A DNA stretch of 23,926 bases, taken from Thermodesulfovibrionales bacterium. GTDB lineage: Bacteria; Nitrospirota; Thermodesulfovibrionia; Thermodesulfovibrionales; SM23-35. The notes below the pieces were generated by a model. The model made no database searches, was not told where the DNA came from, and saw only the letters and a list, made by a program, of their open reading frames with translations. The position numbers and the translations under genes were made by a program. This document shows positions 7,438-15,908 of the stretch, in pieces. Location: assembly GCA_020053565.1 (NCBI GenBank), contig JAGVMY010000047.1, positions 1 through 23,926 on the forward strand. The letters are read 5' to 3'. The first letter of the stretch is position 1, and each line of letters begins with the position of its first letter.

Positions 7438-8418
7438 CTACCACTTTATCAGTGCCGAGGCCCATGTAAGCCCACCCCCGAATGCCTCGAGTAAAATATA
7501 ATCTCCATCTTTTACCTTTCCAGCTCTTACTGCCTCATCAAGGGCTATCGGGATTGATGCAGCAGATGTATTCCCATATCTGTCAATGTTTATATAGACT
7601 TTCTCCATAGGTATGCCAAGTCTTTCAGCAATTGCCTGTATGATGCGAAGATTCGCTTGATGTGGTATAAGAAGTGAAATCTGCGAGGGCTCTAATTTAT
7701 TCTCCTTAAGAATCTTCACTGCAAGGTCTTCTAATTTTCTGACCGCGACCTTAAATATTTCATTTCCTTTCATTTTGATGAAATGGAGTCTCTTTTCGAT
7801 AGAATCCTTAGAAGCAGGGTTCCTTGATCCCCCTCCAGGCATATGTAAAAGATCCCACATGCTCCCGTCAGAATGGATATGCATGGAAATGACACCTCTG
7901 TCTTCCTCTGTTGGTTCAATAATTGCTGCACCTGCACCATCACCAAACAGGATACATGTCGTTCTATCATCCCAGTCTGTAATCTTCGAAAGCACCTCTG
8001 TGCCGACTACAAGGATTCTTTTATGAATACCTGATTTTATAAAACTATCTGCAACATAGAGCCCATAAAGAAATCCTGAACAGGCTGCATTTATATCAAA
8101 TGCCGTTGCCTTTTTCGCCCCGAGTTTATCCTGAAGAATGCAGGCAGTCGACGGAAAAGGCATATCACCTGTGACTGTGGTAACAATAATGAGGTTCAGA
8201 TCTTCTGGATTAAGGTCAGCACCCTTTAATGCTTTTTTTGCTGCCTCATATGCAAGGTCTGATGCTGCCTGACTTTCATCAGCTATTCTCCGCTCTTTTA
8301 TACCTGTCCTTTCGATAATCCATTCATCTGAAGTCTCAATCATTTTTTCAAGATCACTATTTGCGAGGACCTTTTCTGGAACATACGACCCTGTAGATAC
8401 AATCCTACTTCTTCGCAA
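7438..8418 (-). CDS. fabH: 3-oxoacyl-[ACP] synthase III (KAS III)
   Basis: Starts fatty-acid synthesis by condensing acetyl-CoA (or a branched acyl-CoA) with malonyl-ACP. At 326 residues it is normal length. The catalytic triad is visible: Cys113 (DINAACSGF), His252 (LLIPHQANLR), Asn282 (DRYGNTSAAS). The N-terminus VSTGSYVPEKVLAN and the end LEAFGGGLTWASALIKW are diagnostic. The start codon is TTG at 8418, preceded by GAGGGAG and overlapping the end of plsX by 14 nt, consistent with translational coupling. It is the last gene of the yceD-rpmF-plsX-fabH operon. Confidence 0.97.
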   Translation of the reverse strand: MRRSRIVSTGSYVPEKVLANSDLEKMIETSDEWIIERTGIKERRIADESQAASDLAYEAAKKALKGADLNPEDLNLIIVTTVTGDMPFPSTACILQDKLGAKKATAFDINAACSGFLYGLYVADSFIKSGIHKRILVVGTEVLSKITDWDDRTTCILFGDGAGAAIIEPTEEDRGVISMHIHSDGSMWDLLHMPGGGSRNPASKDSIEKRLHFIKMKGNEIFKVAVRKLEDLAVKILKENKLEPSQISLLIPHQANLRIIQAIAERLGIPMEKVYINIDRYGNTSAASIPIALDEAVRAGKVKDGDYILLEAFGGGLTWASALIKW

Positions 8419-9421
8419 TTTTTTCTCCCTCGCTTTTCTCTATTTCGTTTGCAATGACCTCATATACCTTCTTCTCTGAAAAATCTGCTGCAACCCTCAG
8501 AGCATTTTTTATTGCCTTTGCAGTTGATCTTCCATGGCTTATTATACATGTACCATTTATGCCGAGGAGTGGTGCTCCACCGTACTCATCATAGTCTGTT
8601 TTCTTTTTAAAATTTCTCAAGGCAGGTTTCATAAAAAGGTATCCAATCCTTCCCACTGCAATGTCAACGATCTCCCGTTTAAGCATCTTAATGATTGCAT
8701 CTGCAAGCCCCTCACTGGTTTTCAGTACCACATTCCCTGTAAATCCGTCACACACAATCACATCAGCATTTCCAGTAAATATATCTTTCCCGTCAATATT
8801 ACCTGTAAAATGTATATTCGCTTGTTTGAGAAGTTTGAATGCTTCTTTGGTAAGTTCATTTCCTTTCGTGTCTTCTTCTCCGATACTAAGAAGTGCAACC
8901 TTCGGTTCAGGTCTTTGAAGGATCGAACTGCAGTAAATACTTCCCATCAATGCAAACTGAAGGAGGTTTTCAGGTTTGCAGTAGAGATTTGCACCTGCAT
9001 CGATAAGAACAACCGGGGCTTTAAGGGTAGGCATTATCGCTGCGATTGCCGGTCTGTCAACATTATGAGAGGCCCTGAGGAGCAGGAGCGCTGTTGCCAT
9101 TACTACACCTGAGTGTCCAGCGCTCACAAAGGCATCTGCCCCACCATCTTTCACGAGTTCAAGTCCCTTTCTTATTGACGAATCCTTCTTTTTCCTGATT
9201 GCAATAGAAGGAGACTCATCCATCTTGACAACTTGTGAGGCGTGCTTTACTGATATCCGGTGATGAGGGTATTTCTTACTATCAAGTTCTCTTTTTATTA
9301 ACGGCTCTTCACCAACAAGAATAATATCTATGTCCTCAAAGTCACTTACTGTCTCGATAGCACCCTCAACATTTACTTCAGGGGCATAATCACCCCCCAT
9401 TGCGTCAAGGGCAATTCTCAT
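8405..9421 (-). CDS. plsX: Phosphate acyltransferase PlsX
   Basis: Makes acyl-phosphate from acyl-ACP, the donor for PlsY in glycerophospholipid synthesis; a peripheral membrane enzyme. Length 338 residues is typical. It opens MRIALDAMGGDYAPEVNVEG and has GHSGVVMATALLLL, FTGNVVLKTSEG and EYGGAPLLGINGTCIISHG, all characteristic. Its ATG overlaps the TGA of rpmF (ATGA, 9418-9421), and its own end overlaps fabH. Confidence 0.97.
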   Translation of the reverse strand: MRIALDAMGGDYAPEVNVEGAIETVSDFEDIDIILVGEEPLIKRELDSKKYPHHRISVKHASQVVKMDESPSIAIRKKKDSSIRKGLELVKDGGADAFVSAGHSGVVMATALLLLRASHNVDRPAIAAIMPTLKAPVVLIDAGANLYCKPENLLQFALMGSIYCSSILQRPEPKVALLSIGEEDTKGNELTKEAFKLLKQANIHFTGNIDGKDIFTGNADVIVCDGFTGNVVLKTSEGLADAIIKMLKREIVDIAVGRIGYLFMKPALRNFKKKTDYDEYGGAPLLGINGTCIISHGRSTAKAIKNALRVAADFSEKKVYEVIANEIEKSEGEKIAKK

Positions 9422-9606
9422 GCTTCTTTTTCAACTACTTCGAGAACCTTCCGGCCGTTGTATGACCCACAACTATGACACACCCTATGTGAAGCTTTCA
9501 TTTCATTGCAATCAGGACATACACTCAGGTTAGGAAGACTCCCTTTCCAATTGGCCCTCCGTTTATCCCGTCTTGACCTTGTATGCCTATGTGTAGGATT
9601 TGCCAA
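9418..9606 (-). CDS. rpmF: 50S ribosomal protein L32
   Basis: A 62-residue protein, MANPTHRHTRSRRDKRRAN followed by a zinc ribbon with CPDC and CHSC pairs, which is the L32 pattern. The start is TTG at 9606 with GGAG 7 nt upstream. It places the conserved MA(N/V)P start exactly at residue 1, so TTG is the true start. Classical position between yceD and plsX. Confidence 0.96.
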   Translation of the reverse strand: MANPTHRHTRSRRDKRRANWKGSLPNLSVCPDCNEMKASHRVCHSCGSYNGRKVLEVVEKEA

Positions 9607-9618
9607 TGTATACTCCTT

Positions 9619-10116
9619 TCATTCCTTAATGAGCTTTTTTAATTCCATGAATCTGGAATCTCTATTTATTGCATTGCAGCCACAATCGCCAGCATTGAGG
9701 TCTGCCCCGCATTTCAGACATATTCCTTTGCACAGTTCATTACAGAGGGGCTTCATAGGAAAATTGAGCATTATCTGCTCCTTGATAAGATCAAACATAT
9801 CCAGTATCTCTCCAGAATAAAACCCCATATCAAGTTCCTCGACTCTCAGTGCGTGCTTCTCTTCTCCTCTGAATTCTTCAACAGGATGATACACCACATT
9901 AACCGGAACAGATACTTCACTCCTGAAATCTTTCACACATCTGCTACACTGGAGATCTATATCAGCCATCAGTTTACCTCTTACAATAATCTCAGCGCCC
10001 ATCTTCAGTATCTTTAACTGTCCTCTGACAGGTAAAGAAAGGTCATCAGATTTGATTGTCTCTTTTATATCAAAATCAAGCCCTTCTACAGGTATTTCTG
10101 AAATTAATACTTTCAT
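9619..10116 (-). CDS. yceD: YceD family (DUF177) protein
   Basis: 165 residues, with LQCSRCVKDF in the middle and a Cys-rich C-terminus (LCNELCKGICLKCGADLNAGDCGC) of metal-binding appearance. These are the standard marks of YceD/DUF177. The family is linked to rRNA processing or ribosome assembly in some bacteria and nearly always precedes rpmF, as here. First gene of the operon; its ATG lies about 20 nt from the predicted transcription start and has no evident Shine-Dalgarno. Confidence 0.9.
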   Translation of the reverse strand: MKVLISEIPVEGLDFDIKETIKSDDLSLPVRGQLKILKMGAEIIVRGKLMADIDLQCSRCVKDFRSEVSVPVNVVYHPVEEFRGEEKHALRVEELDMGFYSGEILDMFDLIKEQIMLNFPMKPLCNELCKGICLKCGADLNAGDCGCNAINRDSRFMELKKLIKE

Positions 10117-10142
10117 TTGAAAAATATGAAAAAAAGAGTTTA

Positions 10143-10172
10143 ATTATAAATTTTGAGGTGTATTTTTGTCAA
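10143..10172 (-). promoter_or_regulatory. Consensus sigma-70 promoter of yceD-rpmF-plsX-fabH
   Basis: On the minus strand, TTGACA (10172-10167), an 18-nt spacer and TATAAT (10148-10143). Both boxes are perfect. The leader to the yceD ATG at 10116 is short. Confidence 0.75.
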
Positions 10173-10208
10173 GGTTGTGAGATCTCCGCTTACTAATTAC
10201 GAGATGAC

Positions 10209-10592
10209 CTAATTGACCTTCTCTTTTGCATGAAACTCAACTATATTTATATTCGATTCGTCTCCATGCATAATAGACTTACCATTAAACACACCGCCCT
10301 CAACTATCGATAACTTATTTGTGAATATTTCCCCGTATACCTGACCCTTGGATTTAATCTCTACAAGTTCTTTAGCTCTCAGATTTCCCTCAACTCTCCC
10401 ACCTATCACGATACCCCTTGCTCCTACATCACCTTTTAGAGAAGCCTTTTCACCAAGAACCACCCAGTCAGCATTCACATTTCCTTCCATTGAACCGTCA
10501 ATCCTCAGAGTTCCTTTCACATCAATATCACCTTTAAAACTTGAATTGGCCCCAATAAATGATTCCATCTTCTCTGTATTTCTCGTGAACAT
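10209..10592 (-). CDS. Bactofilin (polymer-forming cytoskeletal protein)
   Basis: 127 residues from ATG 10592. The centre is a run of short beta-helix rungs (FKGDIDVKGTLRIDGSMEGNV, ASLKGDVGARGIVIGGRVEGNL), with flexible ends, as in bactofilins. These form nucleotide-free filaments at the membrane that position cell-wall enzymes. The start is set by AGGGAGGT just upstream. Its ATG overlaps the TAA of the M23 peptidase gene by one base (TAATG). A longer frame begins at 10646 inside that gene but has no ribosome site. Pairing with an M23 peptidase is a recurring arrangement in several phyla. Confidence 0.92.
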   Translation of the reverse strand: MFTRNTEKMESFIGANSSFKGDIDVKGTLRIDGSMEGNVNADWVVLGEKASLKGDVGARGIVIGGRVEGNLRAKELVEIKSKGQVYGEIFTNKLSIVEGGVFNGKSIMHGDESNINIVEFHAKEKVN

Positions 10593-11437
10593 TATGACCT
10601 CCCTTTTATATATGCATGAGGATTCACAGACCTGCCATCTTTCCATACCTCATAATGCACATGCGGTCCTGTCGCATTACCCGTAGATCCTAGATAGCCG
10701 ACTACCTCACCTCTACTGACTTTCTGTCCCACTTTTACGGTATTCATCTTGTTGTGGGCATAAAAAGTTGAAAAACCAAAACCGTGCTCAAGGACAACAA
10801 GATTGCCACTTCCACCACTCCACCCAGAAAAGCTCACTATGCCATCCGCTGTAGCCCTGATAGGATTTCCAGGACTTGTTGATATATCAATACCTGTATG
10901 AAACACTTCTTCGCCACTTCTTGGATGTTCCCTTTTTCCATAGGAAGAAGAAATAGTACCCATCACAGGGAATCCCTTTGGAGTTGCAAGATAGAGGTCT
11001 TTCTGGAGGCGCAAGTAATCTTTTATTTCACCTACTGTTTCAGTTGTTTTCTTGATCTGTTCTTTAAGATGTTCTATATCAATCGACCCACTGTTTGATG
11101 TATCAATATTCTCAATGACTTTATCTTTAGAGCCGAAGGAAAACAATCTTTTGAACTCAGTTTCAGCCTTTTTGAGTGCTGATATCGTCGAATCAAGTTC
11201 TAAAAACTGCTGTGAATAGTAATTTAGTTTCTTTTTCATATCATGATACTCAAAGGTATCTACTGCAACTGAAAAAACGTAAACAGTTCCGATGCACCAT
11301 AATAGTATCGAGATAACTACCCCTATTGAGGGAACCTTAAGATTGAAAGGTTTGGTATTACTATGAGGGATTAACATTATTGTTACAGGAGTGAATGCCT
11401 TTTTCAATACATTTTTTATTTTATGAATATCGAACAT
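10592..11437 (-). CDS. Membrane-anchored M23 family peptidoglycan endopeptidase
   Basis: 281 residues from ATG 11437, which is preceded by AGGAGGT. A cytoplasmic N-terminus and one transmembrane helix (~35-59) lead to a coiled-coil stretch (~63-145). The LytM/M23 domain (~155-275) has zinc ligands HTGID (His180, Asp184) and HVHYEV (His259, His261) and the glycine-rich SGNLVVLEHG. It probably cuts peptide cross-links in the periplasmic wall. The gene starts inside the end of purM (17-nt overlap) and stops on the bactofilin start. By analogy with known bactofilin/M23 pairs it may be the enzyme placed by the bactofilin to shape the cell. Confidence 0.93.
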   Translation of the reverse strand: MFDIHKIKNVLKKAFTPVTIMLIPHSNTKPFNLKVPSIGVVISILLWCIGTVYVFSVAVDTFEYHDMKKKLNYYSQQFLELDSTISALKKAETEFKRLFSFGSKDKVIENIDTSNSGSIDIEHLKEQIKKTTETVGEIKDYLRLQKDLYLATPKGFPVMGTISSSYGKREHPRSGEEVFHTGIDISTSPGNPIRATADGIVSFSGWSGGSGNLVVLEHGFGFSTFYAHNKMNTVKVGQKVSRGEVVGYLGSTGNATGPHVHYEVWKDGRSVNPHAYIKGRS

Positions 11438-12455
11438 CTTTACCTCCTTTCTCAATACCACCGATTATAAAAGCCCTATAACCTGTGTTATTCAGTAATA
11501 AGATTGCACTTCTTGATACCCCCTCAGAAACCACAATACTATACCCTATTCCCATATTAAAAGTCTTCTTCATTTCTTTGTCAGGTATATTCCCCATTTT
11601 TTCTATGAGGTCAAAAATTGGCGGAACAGGCCAAGAGCCAATCTTGATATTCGCACTCACTCTTTCAGGTAATATCCTCATAAGGTTTCCCGGAATACCT
11701 CCACCGGTGATGTGAGCCATCCCTTTTATCTCAAGATTGTCTCTTAATGCTGTGAACGCCTGTACATATATTCTCGTAGGCTTCAGGAGCTCTTCTCCGA
11801 GTGTCATTCCAAGTTCCGGAATAGAGGTATCTACATCAAACTTATTCAGATCAAAAAAGACTTTTCTCACCAGTGAGTATCCATTGCTGTGGAGGCCACT
11901 TGACGCAAGGCCGATAATCACATCCCCTTCTTTGATGTTCGCACCGTCTATTATTTTTTCTTTATCCACAACACCTACTGCAAAACCTGATAAATCATAT
12001 TCATTCTCTGAATAAAATCCTGGCATCTCTGCAGTTTCACCGCCAATAAGAGAACAGCCTGCCTCTTCACAACCATTCACTATACCAGAGATAACTTCTA
12101 TTGCTTTCCCTGTCTTGAGTTTGCCAGTTGCAAAATAGTCAAGAAAAAATAAAGGTTCTGCACCGCTGGTAAGTATATCATTGACACACATGGCAACAAG
12201 GTCTATGCCGATAGTAGTATGTCTGTCCATCATAAAGGCTATTTTCAGTTTCGTGCCTACACCATCTGTCCCGCTTACAAGTACAGGCTCTCTGTATCTC
12301 GTCATATCAAGCTTAAAAAGGCCGCTGAAAGAACCAATATCTGTCAGGACTTCAGGTCTGAATGTCCTCTTCACCATAGGAGTTATGAGGCTTATAAACC
12401 TGTCACCTTCTTCAATATCAACGCCAGACTTTTTATAGGTAATTTCATTGCTCAT
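11421..12455 (-). CDS. purM: Phosphoribosylformylglycinamidine cyclo-ligase (AIR synthetase)
   Basis: Fifth step of purine synthesis: FGAM + ATP to AIR. 344 residues, normal. It opens TYKKSGVDIEEGDRFI, the usual family start. GTDGVGTKLKIA is the nucleotide-binding loop, and CVNDILTSGAEPLFFLDYFA, GGETAEMPGFY and HITGGGIPGNLMRILP are diagnostic. No Shine-Dalgarno is seen before the ATG. First gene of the minus-strand run purM-M23-bactofilin; divergent from surE. Confidence 0.97.
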   Translation of the reverse strand: MSNEITYKKSGVDIEEGDRFISLITPMVKRTFRPEVLTDIGSFSGLFKLDMTRYREPVLVSGTDGVGTKLKIAFMMDRHTTIGIDLVAMCVNDILTSGAEPLFFLDYFATGKLKTGKAIEVISGIVNGCEEAGCSLIGGETAEMPGFYSENEYDLSGFAVGVVDKEKIIDGANIKEGDVIIGLASSGLHSNGYSLVRKVFFDLNKFDVDTSIPELGMTLGEELLKPTRIYVQAFTALRDNLEIKGMAHITGGGIPGNLMRILPERVSANIKIGSWPVPPIFDLIEKMGNIPDKEMKKTFNMGIGYSIVVSEGVSRSAILLLNNTGYRAFIIGGIEKGGKDVRYS

Positions 12456-12581
12456 AATTTTATTTATTAGTTATTCTAATAAGGGAGATTTTAAATGCTT
12501 ATATATTGCATAAATGATATACAAAAGACAAGAGAAAACAAATCCCCCAAAGAAACTGGTTATTTTGATAAAATAGGGATA

Positions 12582-13346
12582 ATGCCGGTTATTCTTGTTG
12601 CAAATGACGATGGAATTCATTCCCCTGGTATTACGGCCCTTTTCAGGGCAATGAAGGAACTTGGAGATGCATATATTATCGCACCTGACAGAGAGAGGAG
12701 CGCAGTAAGTCATTCCCTCACGCTCCATAAACCGCTCAGAGCAGAAAAAATCAACGAATACGCTTACAGTATCAACGGCACACCAACAGACTGCGTTATA
12801 TTAGGCGTGAATAAACTGTTACCTGAAAAGCCTGCACTTGTTGTGTCAGGAATAAATAAAGGGGGGAACCTTGGAGACAATATTACCTATTCAGGTACTG
12901 TCTCTGCTGCGATAGAAGGCACAATAATGGGCATACCATCATTTGCCATCTCTCTGGTCATCGAAACAGAACATGCTTTTCCTGTACATTTTGATACTGC
13001 ATCTGATTTTGCCGTAAAGATTGGCAGATATATCCTGGAAAAATCCCTCCCGCATGATACCCTGCTCAATATAAACGTACCAAATTTGCCCAAAAATGAC
13101 ATCCTTGGAGTGAAGTTTACACAACAGGGGAAAATGGTTTACAGCAATTCCATTAAAGACATCATCGATCCGAAAGGGAAAAAACACTACTGGATAGGAG
13201 GGAGTCAATCTTATATAAAGCACGGTGATAACACAGATATCCAGGCTATTCACGAAGGCTACATCTCTATAACTCCTGTCAATATTGATCTCACAAATTA
13301 TAAGGCATTGGAATTTCTTAAGAGCGCATTATCATTTCTCTCTTAA
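12582..13346 (+). CDS. surE: 5'/3'-nucleotidase (stationary-phase survival protein SurE)
   Basis: A metal-dependent nucleoside monophosphatase. From ATG 12582 the protein has 254 residues, typical for SurE, and begins MPVILVANDDGIHSPG with the metal-binding Asp9-Asp10. Ser40 (RERSAVSHS) and Asn96 (SGINKGGNLGDN) complete the site. An open frame from 12495 would add 29 residues with no family similarity, so the inner ATG is preferred, although its ribosome site (AGGG) is weak. pcm follows two genes later, a long-known association. Confidence 0.95.
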   Translation: MPVILVANDDGIHSPGITALFRAMKELGDAYIIAPDRERSAVSHSLTLHKPLRAEKINEYAYSINGTPTDCVILGVNKLLPEKPALVVSGINKGGNLGDNITYSGTVSAAIEGTIMGIPSFAISLVIETEHAFPVHFDTASDFAVKIGRYILEKSLPHDTLLNINVPNLPKNDILGVKFTQQGKMVYSNSIKDIIDPKGKKHYWIGGSQSYIKHGDNTDIQAIHEGYISITPVNIDLTNYKALEFLKSALSFLS

Positions 13347-13354
13347 AAAGAACA

Positions 13355-14740
13355 GTGAAAAATTATTACGATGTTATAATAGTTGGGGCTGGTCCTGCCG
13401 GAATATTCTCCGCTCTTGAATTGCTCAATCAGAAAGAAGATGCACGCATCCTCATCATAGAAAAAGGCCATGATATTGATAAGAGAATATGTCCGATGGC
13501 AATAAGGGAAATTTCATGTGCAACCTGTCCTGAATGTGCACTCCTTAGTGGATGGGGTGGTGCAGGCGCTTTCAGCGATGGAAAATTGAACCTTTCTCCT
13601 GAAATTGGAGGTTTTCTGTCAAGATATATAGGGAGTGATAGATTGCAATCACTGATACATTATGTAGATGACATCTATGTGAGATATGGTGCCCCCGAAG
13701 AAACATATGGAGACCGCGAAGAAGAGATTCGCGAAATAGAAAGGCTTGCATCAGAAAACAACCTTCTCTTCATCCCTTCGAAGATAAGACATATCGGTAC
13801 CGAGAGGTGCAGGATACTCCTGAAAAATATAAAGGAGACCCTTAATAGAAAGGTAGATACGTTATTTGATGTGGAGGCAGACAGGGTCATCACAGAAAAA
13901 AGAAAGGCTGTTGGCATAAGGCTTAAGGATGGCACAAGGTTTTATTCTCAATGTGTTATTCTTGCTCCAGGCAGGGAGGGTTCAAGATGGCTTGAAAGAG
14001 AGACAAAACGACTCCACCTCACACTTATGAAAAACCCTGTTGACATCGGTGTACGGGTTGAGATACCAGCCACTGTACTTGAACCTCTCACAAAAATAAC
14101 CTATGAACCCAAACTCATTTTCCATTCAAGAAAATTCAATGATAAGGTAAGAACATTCTGTGTAAATCCCTATGGTGAGGTGGTGAAGGAATACCTTAAA
14201 GGTATCTGGACAGTCAATGGCCATAGCTATGCAAACAGGAAAACGAATAATACAAACTTTGCACTTTTGGTAAGCACATCCTTTACAGAGCCATTTGATG
14301 AACCTATATTATATGGAAGATATATCGCAGAGCTTGCAAATCTTCTTGGCAAGGGTGTCATTGTGCAGAGGCTCGGAGATTTAAAGCAGGGAAGACGATC
14401 AACACATGAAAGAATAGCAAAAGGGAGTGTGGAGCCAACACTTAAGGATGCCACACCAGGTGATTTAAGTTTTGCGATACCTTATCGTCATATGTCTGAC
14501 ATCATCGAAATGCTCGAAGCACTTGACAGGATTGCTCCTGGTATAAACTCAGAACATACCCTTCTCTATGGAGCCGAAGTGAAGTTCTACTCAATGCATC
14601 CGAAGCTCACAGAGTCCCTTGAGACCGAGATTGATAAGCTCTTCGCAGTCGGTGACGGTGCAGGTGTGAGCAGAGGGCTTATCCAAGCATCGGTCTCAGG
14701 TGTAATCGCAGCAAGAGAGATAATGAAAAGGCTGAGTTAA
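13355..14740 (+). CDS. FAD-dependent dehydrogenase of the COG2509 type
   Basis: 461 residues from GTG 13355, 8 nt after surE. An N-terminal Rossmann motif GAGPAG is at 11-16 (VIIVGAGPAGIFSA). A cysteine cluster follows (Cys46, 55, 58, 61) directly before GWGGAGAFSDGKLN; this combination is the signature of the uncharacterised FAD-dependent dehydrogenase family COG2509. The C-terminal FAD contact is AVGDGAGVSRGLIQASVSG. The cysteines could hold a metal or be redox-active. Substrate unknown. The stop overlaps pcm by one base (TAATG). Confidence 0.9.
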   Translation: MKNYYDVIIVGAGPAGIFSALELLNQKEDARILIIEKGHDIDKRICPMAIREISCATCPECALLSGWGGAGAFSDGKLNLSPEIGGFLSRYIGSDRLQSLIHYVDDIYVRYGAPEETYGDREEEIREIERLASENNLLFIPSKIRHIGTERCRILLKNIKETLNRKVDTLFDVEADRVITEKRKAVGIRLKDGTRFYSQCVILAPGREGSRWLERETKRLHLTLMKNPVDIGVRVEIPATVLEPLTKITYEPKLIFHSRKFNDKVRTFCVNPYGEVVKEYLKGIWTVNGHSYANRKTNNTNFALLVSTSFTEPFDEPILYGRYIAELANLLGKGVIVQRLGDLKQGRRSTHERIAKGSVEPTLKDATPGDLSFAIPYRHMSDIIEMLEALDRIAPGINSEHTLLYGAEVKFYSMHPKLTESLETEIDKLFAVGDGAGVSRGLIQASVSGVIAAREIMKRLS

Positions 14741-15375
14741 TGGGTTTTCAAGAATTAAGAGAATTCATGGTAAACACACAGCTCATCCCGAGAGGAATTA
14801 AAGACGAGCGGGTTCTGAATGCAATGAGAAAGGTTCCACGACATCTCTTCGTTGATGAATCCATACAGTACAAAGCCTATGATGATATGGCTTTATCAAT
14901 CGGTGAAGGTCAGACAATTTCACAGCCTTATATGGTTGCAATCATGACAGAGCTGCTCGAACTTAAAGGTAATGAGAAGGTATTAGAAATAGGTACGGGC
15001 TCAGGATATCAGGCAGCAATTCTCGCTGAACTTTCAAAAGAGGTATATACTATTGAACGTGTTGATATACTTGCCAAACGCGCAGAAGAACGATTCCATT
15101 ACCTCGGGTATACGAACATCCAAGTGAAGGTTGGTGACGGTACCTTAGGATGGCCGGAAGAGGCGCCTTTTGACAGGATTATGATTACTGCTGCAGCTCC
15201 AAAAATTCCTGATGTACTGATGGAACAACTATCTGAAGAGGGCATAATCATTGCCCCTGTTGGAGAACGCTTCTCACAACAGCTTCTGAAGCGCACGAAA
15301 TCAATGGGTAAATATTCAGATGAATACCACACCCCATGTATCTTTGTGCCCCTGATTGGGGAATACGGCTGGTAG
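14740..15375 (+). CDS. pcm: Protein-L-isoaspartate O-methyltransferase
   Basis: Repairs isoaspartyl damage in proteins using S-adenosylmethionine. 211 residues. GQTISQPYMVA (57-67) is the family substrate motif and VLEIGTGSGYQAA (81-93) the SAM-binding motif I; the end PLIGEYGW is typical. Its ATG overlaps the preceding stop, so it is coupled to the FAD dehydrogenase gene and in one unit with surE. Confidence 0.97.
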   Translation: MGFQELREFMVNTQLIPRGIKDERVLNAMRKVPRHLFVDESIQYKAYDDMALSIGEGQTISQPYMVAIMTELLELKGNEKVLEIGTGSGYQAAILAELSKEVYTIERVDILAKRAEERFHYLGYTNIQVKVGDGTLGWPEEAPFDRIMITAAAPKIPDVLMEQLSEEGIIIAPVGERFSQQLLKRTKSMGKYSDEYHTPCIFVPLIGEYGW

Positions 15376-15399
15376 TAAGAGAGTTAAAGTGTTATGAAA

Positions 15400-15726
15400 T
15401 TATTTTTTTACACCCTTACCCTGTACAATATCATCAGCCCAGCTCATTGCAGCTGATACATTTGGAAATCCAATGGTACTTGTGAGCAAAATAATCGCAT
15501 GGTAAATCTCTTCAGGCTTTGCGCCCTCATCCAATGCCCTTCTGGTATGGGAGTGGACAGACCCCTCTGATTTAATCGCAGCTGCAGCAGCCAACTGTAT
15601 AAGATGTGATGTTTTTTTATCAATAGGGCCTGCACTTCTTACCGCTTTTCCAAGGTTATCAACAGCTTTGAAATACCCCTTAAACCTCTTTTTGATGCTT
15701 AAATACTGCTCTGGTAATTTTGACAT
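15400..15726 (-). CDS. Carboxymuconolactone decarboxylase (AhpD-like) family protein, cysteine-less
   Basis: 108 residues from ATG 15726, which has AGGAGG 5 nt upstream; an apparent GTG at 15732 overlaps the end of that ribosome site. Family features are LIQLAAAAAI, VHSHTRRALDEGAKPEEIYHAIILLTSTIGFP and a C-terminal helix with AMSWADD. In AhpD-type members the active site is CxxC...H; here that position reads SEGSVHSH, so the His remains but both Cys are absent and a thiol peroxidase-type activity is unlikely. Co-directional with rubrerythrin, which suggests an oxidative-stress context, but function is not assigned. Confidence 0.85.
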   Translation of the reverse strand: MSKLPEQYLSIKKRFKGYFKAVDNLGKAVRSAGPIDKKTSHLIQLAAAAAIKSEGSVHSHTRRALDEGAKPEEIYHAIILLTSTIGFPNVSAAMSWADDIVQGKGVKK

Positions 15727-15736
15727 ATACACCTCC

Positions 15737-15847
15737 TTATCGGGTTGCTTTCTTCTTAAATTCAGCCCAGTCCTTCATACGTTGTAAGTTCTCACTAAGA
15801 CTCCACCAACCATTTTTAAAGCTTGCATAATCAGGAGCACCGGTCAT
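15737..15847 (-). CDS. Possible small protein between rubrerythrin and the CMD-family gene (doubtful)
   Basis: On the minus strand ATG 15847 opens a 36-residue frame, MTGAPDYASFKNGWWSLSEN..., rich in Trp and charged residues. Its TAA directly abuts the Shine-Dalgarno of the CMD-family gene. The same frame continues upstream with sensible sequence (HGQANEYNYASA) to a TAA at 15884-15886. Beyond that it reaches a possible TTG at 15901, 7 nt past the rubrerythrin stop. No ribosome site precedes ATG 15847. Either a tiny gene, or a 55-codon gene broken by a nonsense codon. I do not recognise the family. Confidence 0.35.
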   Translation of the reverse strand: MTGAPDYASFKNGWWSLSENLQRMKDWAEFKKKATR

Positions 15848-15908
15848 TGCAGAGGCATAGTTGTATTCATTTGCCTGACCATGTTAATAGAGGGTAGTCA
15901 ATCCATGT

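Noticed and set aside
8534..9112. 192-codon open frame on the plus strand opposite plsX
   Set aside because: It is antisense to a clear plsX, has no recognisable domain and no convincing ribosome site.
10593..10646. An N-terminal extension of the bactofilin
   Set aside because: It lies inside the M23 gene with no ribosome site, whereas AGGGAGGT fits ATG 10592.
12495..12581. An N-terminal extension of SurE
   Set aside because: The extra 29 residues lie outside the family's conserved start, and 12582 gives the usual length.
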